Positions 54,584 through 64,000 of a stretch of 64,000 nt of DNA are shown here, piece after piece. Location of the stretch: the NCBI GenBank assembly GCA_036702865.1, contig DATNQD010000027.1, positions 248,001 through 312,000 on the forward strand, written 5' to 3'. The position numbers and the translations under genes are program-made. The first letter of the stretch is position 1. Each line of letters opens with the position of its first letter. This DNA comes from Trichocoleus sp. Its GTDB lineage: Bacteria; Cyanobacteriota; Cyanobacteriia; Elainellales; Elainellaceae. The notes beneath the pieces are model-generated. The model saw nothing but the letters and a program-made list of their open reading frames with translations. It was not told where the DNA came from and ran no database searches.

Positions 54584-55489
54584 ATGCAAGTTCGGATCGT
54601 TCCTTCCACAGGAGCCTACTGGCAGTGGCGCGGGCAATCAATTTATTACGTGAAAGCAGGGCAACGACACCCCGATCGTCCGCCTTTGCTGTTTGTGCAT
54701 GGTTTTGGTGCATCTACAGATCACTGGCGCAAAAATGTTGCTGGACTCTGTAATGAGTTTGAAGTTTGGGCGATCGATATGCTGGGCTTTGGTCGGTCTG
54801 CCAAGCCAGATTGGGAATATAGTGCCGATCTCTGGCGCGACCAGCTCCATGACTTTATTACTCAGATAATCGGTCAGCCTGCAGTATTAGCAGGTAATTC
54901 TCTGGGAGGCTATGCTTCGCTCTGTATGGCAGCCCATCGTCCTCAGTCTGTAGCGGGGTTAATTCTGGTCAATCCGGCAGGTCCTTTCACAGAAACCCAA
55001 TCTGTTAGTAAACCTGATCCATTTCGGGAAGTTTTCTTTAATCTGGCTCGAACCGTTTTGCTTCAGCCTTTGCCCAGTTTGCTGTTGTTTCAATATGTGC
55101 GGCAACGATCGCTGATTCGCCGGACTTTATCGCAGGTCTATCTTGATCAAAGTGCTGTTACTGATGAGCTAGTTGAAGACATTTACCGTCCGTCTTGTGA
55201 TGAGGGAGCCGCGAGAGTGTTTGCGTCAGTGTTTAAGGCTCCTCCAGGCGCAAAAAATGATGTGCTGCTAGAGCAAATGAGTTGCCCGCTACTGATGCTT
55301 TGGGGTGAAGGCGATCCCTGGATGAACTCGCGCGATCGAGGCGCTAGATTCAGGCAGCATTACCCCAGTCTGACAGAATACTATCTGCAAGCCGGACATT
55401 GCCCCCATGATGAAGTGCCCGATCAAGTGAATGCCTTAATTCGCGATTGGGTGCTGAAGCAACCGTCTTCGATCGCTCGTTCTGCTTAA
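54584..55489 (+). CDS. Alpha/beta hydrolase
   Basis: A 301-residue alpha/beta-fold hydrolase. The nucleophile serine is in AGNSLGGYASL, the oxyanion region is HGFGASTDHWRKNV near residue 42, the acid is in GDPWMNSRDRG and the histidine is in GHCPHDEVP. Highly like the cyanobacterial/plastid hydrolases grouped with pheophytinase-like or carboxylesterase enzymes; substrate unknown. ATG at 54584 (MQVRIVPSTGAYWQWRGQSI) begins the conserved part; an in-frame ATG at 54482 is likely not used. Confidence 0.88.
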   Translation: MQVRIVPSTGAYWQWRGQSIYYVKAGQRHPDRPPLLFVHGFGASTDHWRKNVAGLCNEFEVWAIDMLGFGRSAKPDWEYSADLWRDQLHDFITQIIGQPAVLAGNSLGGYASLCMAAHRPQSVAGLILVNPAGPFTETQSVSKPDPFREVFFNLARTVLLQPLPSLLLFQYVRQRSLIRRTLSQVYLDQSAVTDELVEDIYRPSCDEGAARVFASVFKAPPGAKNDVLLEQMSCPLLMLWGEGDPWMNSRDRGARFRQHYPSLTEYYLQAGHCPHDEVPDQVNALIRDWVLKQPSSIARSA

Positions 55490-55605
55490 CTCGTTCTGCT
55501 TAAACTGACGAGCTGATAGTTCTATTCAAAGTCCCTCAATTTTGAGGAATTTAAGGGGCAACATCTTCAAGCTCTAATCCAAAAACTTCTGTAACCTTCC
55601 CATCT

Positions 55606-56625
55606 ATGGCAACCCTTCCATCTGCCGCTCAATCTGCTGCTTTGCCCAATCCTCGAACTTATGCCGTGATCGGGACAGGGGCACTTGGCGGGTTTTATGG
55701 GGCAAGGCTACAGCAGGCGGGACGTGAGGTTCATTTTTTGCTGCGGAGTGACTATGAGCAGGTGCGGCAATCTGGCTTGGTGGTGGAGTCGATCGATGGA
55801 GATTTCAAGCTGCCCCAGGTCAATGCTTACCGTGATGTGAGCGAAATGCCTGTTTGTGATGTCGTGATTGTTGCCCTTAAAACAACGCAAAATCATTCTC
55901 TCCCTCGGTTGCTGCCGCCGATCGTCAAACCGGGTGGCGTAGTGCTGGTCCTGCAAAATGGATTGGGCATTGAAGCAGACGTTGCCGAAATCGTGGGAGC
56001 CGATCGCGTTATGGGCGGCTTGTGCTTTCTTTGCTCCAACAAAGTTGCGCCGGGATGGATTCGGCATATTGACTACAAGCAAATTACGCTAGGCGACTAT
56101 GCAGCAGGCTACCAACCTTGTGGCATCACAGAGCGAATGCAGCAGATCACTCATGACTTTGAGCAGGCAAGCATCCCGATCGAGCTTTCCGCTGATTTGT
56201 TTCTAGCGCGATGGAAAAAGCTGATGTGGAATATTCCGTTTAATGGGCTGTCTGTCGTTCTTGATGCCACAACTGATCAAATGATGGCAGATGAACAAAC
56301 TCGCCTATTGTCAACGCTTTTGATGCAGGAAGTTCGAGCGGGGGCAACTGCCTGTACTCAAGCCTCATCTGCGTCAGAATCTCCCTCAACCGATCGCACC
56401 ATTCCCGCCGACTTCATTCAAACGATGCTGGACTACACCGCTCAAATGAAACCCTACCGAACCAGCATGAAGCTCGACTATGACGATCGTCGTCCTTTAG
56501 AAGTTGAAGCAATTTTTGGCAATCCGCTTCGTATGGCACAGCAAGCCGGAGCTGAACTCCCTCGGGTGCAGATGCTCTATCAGCAGCTCAAATTTCTCGA
56601 TGCCCAAAACCAGCAGCGAAAATAG
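55606..56625 (+). CDS. panE: 2-Dehydropantoate 2-reductase
   Basis: NADPH-dependent ketopantoate reductase of pantothenate and CoA synthesis, 339 residues. The dinucleotide fold is YAVIGTGALGGFYGARLQQA and the catalytic lysine is in ARWKKLMWNIPFNGLSVVLD. The C-terminal helices contain KPYRTSMKLDYDDRRPLEVE, typical of the family. The short N-terminal extension (MATLPSAAQSAALPNPR) is not conserved. Its stop is 3 bp from that of the convergent helicase. Confidence 0.92.
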   Translation: MATLPSAAQSAALPNPRTYAVIGTGALGGFYGARLQQAGREVHFLLRSDYEQVRQSGLVVESIDGDFKLPQVNAYRDVSEMPVCDVVIVALKTTQNHSLPRLLPPIVKPGGVVLVLQNGLGIEADVAEIVGADRVMGGLCFLCSNKVAPGWIRHIDYKQITLGDYAAGYQPCGITERMQQITHDFEQASIPIELSADLFLARWKKLMWNIPFNGLSVVLDATTDQMMADEQTRLLSTLLMQEVRAGATACTQASSASESPSTDRTIPADFIQTMLDYTAQMKPYRTSMKLDYDDRRPLEVEAIFGNPLRMAQQAGAELPRVQMLYQQLKFLDAQNQQRK

Positions 56626-56628
56626 CTT

Positions 56629-58188
56629 CTACCACTCTTCCTCGTCGATATCAATCTCCTGCTGCGTTTTTTGCACTGTGTCTTGGCGTTCTTCCTGCTC
56701 TGTGTCTTTTGCTCCCCACTGCCCCCCAGCCTCCGCTGCTCGAGAACTGCGACTGGCAATCTCATAGGGCGATCGAGTCGGGACAAGCTCTAATTGAGTG
56801 GGTTCAGGCGGTTTTGCGGTCTTTGCCGGAGTGCGACGACGACGGGAAACATTTTCCTCGCTGGTTTCCTCGGCGATGACTTCATAAAGTACCGCAGTCT
56901 TTTGTGCCTGTCCTTTGCGTAAGACTCGCCCCAAGCGTTGAATATATTCTCTTGCTGACCCGGTTCCAGACAGTAAAATCGCGATACTTGCCTCTGGAAC
57001 ATCAACCCCTTCATTCAAGACATGGGAAGCAACCAGGCACTTATATTTTCCTTCCCGGAAGTTTTGTAGCACTTCATGCCGCTCTTTCACAGGGGTTTGG
57101 TGGGTCAGGGCAGGAATGAGAAAATCTTGAGAAATCCGGTAAACGGTGGCGTTGTCATTGGTAAAGATTAGGGTTTGTTCAGGATAGTGCTGTCCCAGTA
57201 AGTTGGCTAAAACGCGCAGCTTTCCTTCTGTCCCCAGGGCGATCGATCGAGCTTCTCGATGCGCCAGCATAGCTCTCCGACCTGCCTGAGATTGGGCACT
57301 CATCTGGACAAACTTCTGCCAGCCCTCTAGCGACCCCAACCGGATATTCATCCTCTGCAAAAAACTGTTGCGCGTTTGGGTTAACCGATCGTATCGTTCG
57401 CGCTCATGCTGCGACAGTTCCACCTTAATCTGAATGATCTGATGGTCGGCTAGCGCTTTGCCTGCCAGATCTTCGGCAGTGCGATGATAAACCACGCTAC
57501 CCAAAAGTTGATCGAGATCCGCGTGTTTACCGTCAGATCGATCAGGAGTGGCAGTCAGTCCGAGACGGTAGGGAGCGATCGAATATTCAGCAATAACCCG
57601 ATTAAAGTCGCTGGGCAAATGATGGCATTCATCGCAGATCAGCATTGCATAACGATTGCCCAAAGATTCGGCATGAATGGCCGCGCTGTCATAGGTCGAA
57701 ACGAGAATTGGAGTTCGATCGCGCGATCCACCCCCCAGTAACCCAATCTCCGCGTCTGGAAATGCTGCCAGCAAATGGGCATACCATTGGTGCATTAAAT
57801 CCAGTGTTGGGACGGTGATCAACGTACTGCAAGCGGTTGCCTGCATTGCCATTTGTGCCAGATAAGTTTTTCCGGCTGCGGTTGGTAATACCACAACGCC
57901 ACGACGACCCACCGACATCCAGGCGGCTAACGCTTCTTGCTGGTGAGGATAGGGCTGACGTTCTAGCTTAGCTTCTAGCGTTAAAGGCGGAAATGCAGTT
58001 GCTTGATCGGTAAATGTCACGCCTTCTGCTTCCAGTCGATCGACTAGTTCTCGATACTGAATTGCCGGAACCCGAAATTTCTCAATCCGATCGTCCCATG
58101 TCGCAAATTCCACCCAACTTTTGCCGCGAGGTGGAGGATGCAGAATCAGTGTGCCGCGATCGAATTTGAGAGTGGGAGTACGTCCCAT
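56629..58188 (-). CDS. DEAD/DEAH-box helicase, XPB-like
   Basis: A 519-residue superfamily 2 helicase of the RAD25/XPB type. Motif I is VLPTAAGKTYLAQ, motif II is DECHHLP, motif III is LGLTATPDRSDG and motif VI is QRLGRVLRKGQ. An N-terminal domain of about 90 residues precedes the motor. The C-terminal 80 residues are low-complexity, rich in K/R then E/Q. Probably DNA repair or remodelling; no nuclease partner in the neighbourhood. Start ATG at 58188. Confidence 0.88.
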   Translation of the reverse strand: MGRTPTLKFDRGTLILHPPPRGKSWVEFATWDDRIEKFRVPAIQYRELVDRLEAEGVTFTDQATAFPPLTLEAKLERQPYPHQQEALAAWMSVGRRGVVVLPTAAGKTYLAQMAMQATACSTLITVPTLDLMHQWYAHLLAAFPDAEIGLLGGGSRDRTPILVSTYDSAAIHAESLGNRYAMLICDECHHLPSDFNRVIAEYSIAPYRLGLTATPDRSDGKHADLDQLLGSVVYHRTAEDLAGKALADHQIIQIKVELSQHERERYDRLTQTRNSFLQRMNIRLGSLEGWQKFVQMSAQSQAGRRAMLAHREARSIALGTEGKLRVLANLLGQHYPEQTLIFTNDNATVYRISQDFLIPALTHQTPVKERHEVLQNFREGKYKCLVASHVLNEGVDVPEASIAILLSGTGSAREYIQRLGRVLRKGQAQKTAVLYEVIAEETSEENVSRRRRTPAKTAKPPEPTQLELVPTRSPYEIASRSSRAAEAGGQWGAKDTEQEERQDTVQKTQQEIDIDEEEW

Positions 58189-58386
58189 GAGCGCAGGGGG
58201 TAGAGGGCAAGGAATTAGACAACAGCAGAGTTAGAAACAGGGAATGTATTTGTACTAGTGCGATCGATTTGATTTTAGCGAGATTTGGCTGAGGAACAAC
58301 ATTTTAAGTTCGCTTGAGTTCGCTTCTGGTTGTGAAATGATCAGGATTGGGATGACTATGATCAGATTTAGTCAAATTTTGGACAA

Positions 58387-58953
58387 ATGGTGATGCGGAA
58401 AATTGGGTGGATTTTGGCGATCGGGCTAGGAATTGCGAGTAGTGCGACGGCTGTTATGGCGCGTCCAGCAGGTTTGTTTGCGCCTCACTTACAGCAGATC
58501 CGAGAAGGATTACCACCCAATACGGAAATGCGATTGCCTGCTGAAGTTCTCTTAGGCGGACCAGGCAATGTAGACCCCAATTCATTGATTGTCAGAGTGA
58601 TTCCGACTGCCTCACCACCGCGTCTCACCGTTGGTCTTTTTACCTGCGAAAGTGGACCTTACCCCTGCTTGGTTGGTAGTTTTGCGGCTGAAAGTATGGC
58701 TTCTGCTAATGCCCAACGAGAACTGAACCGCCATGAGTTAGGGGCAGCACCGATTACGCTGAGTGAAGGGGTTCGGGGCTACCTGCTGGAAGGATCTCGC
58801 CAAACTCCGCCTTCTGAGTTTTCTTCGCTGATGTGGCAGCAGAACGGCATGATTTACACCATTAGCTTTTTAGCAGCAGAACGAGAAAATATGTTAGCAA
58901 TGGCGCGATCGATGGCAACCGAGCCAGGGCTGCGATCGACTCAGGTTCCGTAA
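58387..58953 (+). CDS. Secreted hypothetical protein, 188 residues
   Basis: A protein with a signal peptide (MVMRKIGWILAIGLGIASSA, cleavage near VMA) and a soluble domain of about 155 residues that has one cysteine pair (C-x5-C in TCESGPYPC). No named domain recognised. Periplasmic or lumenal. It lies upstream of the ATP synthase beta gene on the same strand with a 142-bp gap, and may be transcribed separately. Confidence 0.7.
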   Translation: MVMRKIGWILAIGLGIASSATAVMARPAGLFAPHLQQIREGLPPNTEMRLPAEVLLGGPGNVDPNSLIVRVIPTASPPRLTVGLFTCESGPYPCLVGSFAAESMASANAQRELNRHELGAAPITLSEGVRGYLLEGSRQTPPSEFSSLMWQQNGMIYTISFLAAERENMLAMARSMATEPGLRSTQVP

Positions 58954-59000
58954 CGTTCTCTAGGTAAAGATTCCTAGTCAAAGTTTTTTACTTTTTCTTA

Positions 59001-60553
<1,553 letters not shown>

Positions 60554-60558
60554 GGGTA

Positions 60559-60588
60559 TCAGGTGTTTGGTGTCAGGTGTCAGGTGTT
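60559..60588. repeat. Short GGTGTCAG tandem repeats between ATP synthase genes
   Basis: About four copies of a 7-10 bp unit (AGGTGTTTG, GTGTCAG, GTGTCAG, GTGTTCG) lie just after the beta stop. Partial complements (GCCTCACGCCTGAC) occur downstream near 60622. Such GTGTCAGG repeats are common in intergenic regions of filamentous cyanobacteria. Confidence 0.6.
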
Positions 60589-60656
60589 CGGGGTTAAAAA
60601 CGCGGATGCCTGGCTCCTAATGCCTCACGCCTGACTCCGATTCAGTGAGGAAAATT

Positions 60657-61073
60657 ATGCCATTAACAGTTCGTGTGATTGCGCCCGACAAAACCGTTTG
60701 GGATTCTGCGGCTGAGGAAGTCATCCTGCCCAGTACAACAGGGCAACTCGGAATTCTGCCTGGTCACGCTCCATTGCTGACTGCGCTTGATACGGGTGTA
60801 ATGCGAGTTCGCTCCAGTAAAGATTGGGTGGCGATCGCCCTGATGGGTGGCTTTGCTGAAGTCGAATCAGATGAAGTGACGATTCTGGTCAACGGAGCAG
60901 AGCGAGGCGACGCGATCGATCGGGAAACAGCAAGAACGGCTTACAGCGAAGCTGAATCTCGGCTGAACCAAGTTCGCGGTAGTGGCTCTCGTCAGGAGCA
61001 AATTCAGGCAGAACGAAATCTGCGTCGTGCTCGTGCCCGTTTTCAGGCAGCAGGTGGAATGGTTCAAATTTAA
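60657..61073 (+). CDS. atpC: ATP synthase F1 subunit epsilon
   Basis: Regulatory subunit of the F1 central stalk, about 138 residues. It starts [20 protein letters not shown]; the beta sandwich has the motif [20 protein letters not shown] and the C-terminal helices include EIQ-type A-rich runs ([15 protein letters not shown]). ATG at 60657 has a GAGGA ribosome site; the GTG at 60645 would add four residues. Also called atpE in cyanobacteria. Confidence 0.97.
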   Translation: MPLTVRVIAPDKTVWDSAAEEVILPSTTGQLGILPGHAPLLTALDTGVMRVRSSKDWVAIALMGGFAEVESDEVTILVNGAERGDAIDRETARTAYSEAESRLNQVRGSGSRQEQIQAERNLRRARARFQAAGGMVQI

Positions 61074-61157
61074 GTCTTGGAATTATTCTGAAATGATTTC
61101 ATTTGTGGGGGCGTGGGCGATTCCATGCCCTTTTTTGCAATTACTCGTTTTTTGCAA

Positions 61158-62363
61158 TTACTCGTCTACTGGTGCTTTAGGGCGCAGCATATTCCAGGGG
61201 ATCGTTTTGTTTTGTACGAGTGCGATCGCCATGGCTCTAGCACCTGCCTGATTAATATGGCTGGGGTCGGCGAAATACTGGTTTTGCCGCAACGGAGCTT
61301 GCTGCCCTAGATCAACAAAAATAAAGCTTTCTTGGCTTGCCAACTGCCGCATATGTTGGTGGAACTGCTGCTCATAGCTGCGTCTTGTCTGATCGAGATA
61401 TTCGTTCGTCAAAGGGAGATTGACCAGTACCAGACGAATTTGATTTTGGCGGGCAAACTGAGCAACGGCAATCGTTGAATCCATTTGTGCTCCAGTAAGC
61501 TGAAAATTGCGGTAGTCTGCATCAAACTGCCCGGCAACTCTGGGATATTGCTGGAAATAGGTTCTGGGATTAAACTGACCCGTTATCACTTCAAATCCAT
61601 TGACTGTCAAATCACGGGCGAAATGAGGACGAGTTCTGGAACTTGTGCTTGCTTTAGCTTCACTTGCGGCTTTTTGGGCTGCCTGTAGAGTGAGCGCCAT
61701 CCATTGATTTCTAGGTGGAATCGGACGATCGCCCTGTTGCAGTTGGGTATAGCCTTGAGAGGCAACAATATCTTGATAAGTAATATCAGGACGCCCATTG
61801 TTAAATGCTCGCAGTCCATCGCCCCAAATAATTAATCGGGGTAGGTGTTCAGGCAGCAGCACCTCTCGGAGCAAGACATCAATGACCTGAGCAGTTGCCC
61901 CATTGATGCCAAAATTAAAAACTTTGAGACCGGGATAGCCTTGTTTTGCAAGTGCCTCCTGCATCGCGATTGGGTCAATTCCCTGAAGCGATCGAGAACT
62001 GCCAACAATTAAAATATCTGGTTTGCCAAAGGTACGAAGATAGCGCGAATAAAGCAGCAATTCCTGGTCAAGCCGTTCGCTATTGAAAGAAGCAAAGTTG
62101 TAGGGCGGCAGCAATAACTCAGGAACGAGCAGCGGCGGCAGCGGCAAAATCAGCGAAGAGAGCCGGGGTTGCGAAATAGAAACTTCCGCAGATGATGCAG
62201 CAAGATCAGGTGGCTCCGTAGGATTGGAGGATTCCGTGGCAGCAGTGCGATTGTCTCCCATGGCATGGAGCTTTCGAGTTGTTCCATCAGGCAAGGCAGT
62301 TGCGCGAATTCCTTGAAAGAGTGCCAGTAGAACTCCTACCAGAAGCAGCTTTTTGACTTGCAT
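61158..62363 (-). CDS. SGNH-like protein, membrane-anchored or secreted
   Basis: About 401 residues with an N-terminal signal (MQVKKLLLVGVLLALFQGIR) and a low-complexity stretch (about 66-90, hydrophobic and proline-rich). The core resembles SGNH/DUF1574-type cell-surface hydrolases: GSSRSLQG (121-128, candidate nucleophile serine), FGINGATAQ (151-159) and the DPSH catalytic pair (D366, H369). Substrate unknown; a role in acetylation of surface glycans is possible but inferred from the family. The 3' end faces atpC. Confidence 0.72.
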   Translation of the reverse strand: MQVKKLLLVGVLLALFQGIRATALPDGTTRKLHAMGDNRTAATESSNPTEPPDLAASSAEVSISQPRLSSLILPLPPLLVPELLLPPYNFASFNSERLDQELLLYSRYLRTFGKPDILIVGSSRSLQGIDPIAMQEALAKQGYPGLKVFNFGINGATAQVIDVLLREVLLPEHLPRLIIWGDGLRAFNNGRPDITYQDIVASQGYTQLQQGDRPIPPRNQWMALTLQAAQKAASEAKASTSSRTRPHFARDLTVNGFEVITGQFNPRTYFQQYPRVAGQFDADYRNFQLTGAQMDSTIAVAQFARQNQIRLVLVNLPLTNEYLDQTRRSYEQQFHQHMRQLASQESFIFVDLGQQAPLRQNQYFADPSHINQAGARAMAIALVQNKTIPWNMLRPKAPVDE

Positions 62364-62589
62364 AACAATCTTCTGAGTATCCTTTTTAACTGCTGTAGCT
62401 GCTTACAGAGAAGCAGGATGGAGGAATTGATTTCGCTCTGTACAGTGAGACCGGGCCTTATCAGGCGATCGTAATTTCGTATCTGACCATTCTTGAACTG
62501 TTCTAACGATTAATCCAATCCAAATCTTAAACTATCGCTAAGTGCAATAGCGATCAACTCAGAGATTGAATCATCTCAAGCTTAGCCAA

Positions 62590-62619
62590 TAAAAAACCAG
62601 TCCCTTAATGGAAACTGGT
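62590..62619 (-). terminator. Intrinsic terminator of mraY
   Basis: On the minus strand ACCAGT and ACTGGT, with a 12-base loop, form a 6-bp stem followed by TTTTTATT. It lies 36 bp past the mraY stop. Confidence 0.8.
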
Positions 62620-62654
62620 GCAAAATGATCAAACTTTTTGTCTTGGTTAAGTTC

Positions 62655-63752
62655 TTACTGATACAGGAACAAACAAGCGGCAGCGAGAATTGCCCCAATC
62701 CAATAGAACCGCGAAACAACTTGAATTTCCGACCAACCTGTTAACTCAAAATGGTGGTGTAGCGGAGACATTTTCAATAAACGCTTGCCAACACCATTGG
62801 CATCTTTTGTCGCTTTGAAATAAGTAACTTGGGCAATAACTGAGAGCGTTTCTGCAAAGAAGATGCCGCTTAGAATAAACAGCCCTAACAGGGAGTGCGT
62901 CAAAATGGCTACTGCGGCTAATGCACCACCAAGCGCCAGTGAGCCTGTATCGCCCATAAAAACTCGAGCCGGATGATGGTTATGAACGAGAAATCCTAAG
63001 CATCCTCCGCTGAGGCAGGCACAAAAGATCATTAGTTCAGGGGAAGTAGACGAAATTAACGCCCCCAAACCCAATAGCGCGATCGCTGCTGTGCCCCCTG
63101 CTAATCCATCTAACCCATCCGTTAAATTTGTGGCATTGCTCTCAGCAACAAGAACAAACCAGGCAAGCGGCAGAAACAGCAACCCCATTGGCAAGGTCAG
63201 CCCAAACGGAAGCCATAGCTCACTCAAATTTGCAGTTTGGCTCAGCCCAGCCCAGAGACAAAACAACCCACCAAAAACAATTTGTAGAGCTAGCTTCAGA
63301 CGGGGTGAAATGCCTTTGTTGGATTTTTTACTTAGAATTTGCCAATCGTCATACCAGCCGATTCCGGCATAAGCCAGTGTTAGTGCAGAGACAGCTTCAA
63401 CGTTTGCATTAAATCCTGTCCAGCAAAGCGCAACGAAGACGGCAGCAGGAATAAAAAAGATACCCCCCATCGTCGGCGTTCCGGCTTTTTTATGGTGGGC
63501 TTGTGGTCCTTCTTGACGAATGATCTGTCCGGCTTTGAGTGCTCGCAACATCGGCACTGCCCAAAAACCGATCGCCCCTGACACAAGCAGAGAAACAATC
63601 AGCGGTAAAACTAAACCCTGACTTGAGAAAAACGATCGCCCTGATGCACCATCTAGAATCAGAGCCGCAATGCTTAACCCAGCCGTCAGAGTTAAAAATG
63701 TTCGATAGCCTGACAGACTCATCCGTCCATCGGGAATTAACTTCGCGTCCAC
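62655..63752 (-). CDS. mraY: Phospho-MurNAc-pentapeptide transferase
   Basis: Integral membrane enzyme of peptidoglycan synthesis that makes lipid I from UDP-MurNAc-pentapeptide and undecaprenyl phosphate. About 365 residues, ten hydrophobic segments. Signatures: HHKKAGTPTMGG, GWYDDW (catalytic aspartates), NATNLTDGLDGLAGG and LHHHFELTGWSE. The start is assigned to a GTG at 63752 (followed by DAKLIPDG), which has GGAG nine bases upstream and gives the normal family length; the frame is open to 63881. Ends with a terminator. Confidence 0.93.
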   Translation of the reverse strand: MDAKLIPDGRMSLSGYRTFLTLTAGLSIAALILDGASGRSFFSSQGLVLPLIVSLLVSGAIGFWAVPMLRALKAGQIIRQEGPQAHHKKAGTPTMGGIFFIPAAVFVALCWTGFNANVEAVSALTLAYAGIGWYDDWQILSKKSNKGISPRLKLALQIVFGGLFCLWAGLSQTANLSELWLPFGLTLPMGLLFLPLAWFVLVAESNATNLTDGLDGLAGGTAAIALLGLGALISSTSPELMIFCACLSGGCLGFLVHNHHPARVFMGDTGSLALGGALAAVAILTHSLLGLFILSGIFFAETLSVIAQVTYFKATKDANGVGKRLLKMSPLHHHFELTGWSEIQVVSRFYWIGAILAAACLFLYQ

Positions 63753-64000
63753 GTCACTACACTCCACACCACACATTAAATTAAAGCGAATCGTCTTTGA
63801 AGGAACGCGGCTGAGGCAGTTTAGGAAGTACTCCATCGCGTCCGATCGAGAGAGTTTAATCCGGGCGATCGATAAAACCAAAATTTAGATCGATCTTTGA
63901 AAAATGACTGCCTCAGAAGAACTCTCGTGCTGGAACTACAATTTAAGTTCAGGCGATTCCGTAAAGCAAAACGAAATTTAAGCTTTACTCTGTGAAGAAT
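63753..64000 (-). other. Upstream region of mraY
   Basis: The window ends here, 248 bp upstream of the mraY start. No complete gene or clear promoter is visible; the open minus frame of mraY runs to 63881 but its extra residues are not conserved. Confidence 0.4.

Overview
The window is a stretch of cyanobacterial chromosome. The evidence is a clock-associated ldpA end, ndhO (NDH-1 subunit O), a cyAbrB-type regulator, the separate beta-epsilon ATP synthase gene pair, a long cyanobacterial-type IF-2, several cyanobacteria-restricted families (Ycf45-like R3H ATPase, DUF3120, the radical-SAM/DUF512 family) and abundant CGATCG / GCGATCGC (HIP1-type) octamers. The mix of genes suggests a filamentous, Leptolyngbya-like lineage, but the genus cannot be fixed from the sequence alone. 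I see no tRNA, rRNA, CRISPR array, insertion sequence or prophage. Most of the window is ordinary housekeeping chromosome.

Layout. 1-2.6 kb: 3' part of ldpA and the R3H/AAA ATPase (+). 2.8-8.3 kb: a minus-strand run with glyA, larE, aroQ, an easily missed 46-residue gene, mdh, ndhO and a membrane-anchored unknown. 8.5-11.5 kb: a tandem-domain SagB-type oxidoreductase convergent with rlmD. 11.7-17.9 kb: a plus-strand run with a GT9 glycosyltransferase, a GmhB-like HAD phosphatase, a pentapeptide-repeat membrane protein, a TPR protein, a lumenal/periplasmic pentapeptide protein, purK and Cu/Zn superoxide dismutase. 17.9-25 kb: uppP (-), DUF3120, FHA-adenylate cyclase, rplU-rpmA (-), an Rrf2 regulator (-), cyAbrB and mgtE. 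25-33.3 kb: slipin (-), radical-SAM/DUF512 (+), PrsW protease (-), ABC-class ATPase (-), phosphoenolpyruvate synthase (-). 33.7-40.9 kb: a small unknown, a dynamin/Era-like GTPase, a FemAB-like acyltransferase, a RibD-type reductase, a sensor kinase and an ABC ATPase. 41-46.8 kb: acyl-activating enzyme, YlqD and the E2 of pyruvate dehydrogenase (-), then DUF427 and a TPR protein (+). 46.9-52.8 kb: the translation/transcription operon rimP-nusA-ylxR-infB (-). 53-64 kb: a large membrane protein of unknown function, alpha/beta hydrolase, panE, an XPB-like helicase, a secreted unknown, the ATP synthase beta and epsilon genes, an SGNH-like protein and mraY.

How the genes fit together. There are blocks for translation (rimP-nusA-ylxR-infB, rplU-rpmA, rlmD), cell envelope (uppP, mraY, GT9, FemAB-like), central carbon metabolism (mdh, ppsA, pdhC, acyl activation) and bioenergetics (ndhO, ATP synthase). 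Good intrinsic terminators end the rplU-rpmA, ppsA, infB, 53-kb membrane-protein and mraY units. Three convergent gene pairs share their stop codons in 4-bp overlaps.

I did not find a clear new multi-gene system. The points most worth a second look are the 46-residue acidic-proline gene, an inverted repeat bracketing the ATP synthase beta leader, in-frame G-rich repeat insertions in rlmD and ppsA, a GmhB-like phosphatase with a degraded zinc site, a three-cysteine LarE without larB/larC in the window, and a 15-bp tandem repeat that triplicates a stop codon.
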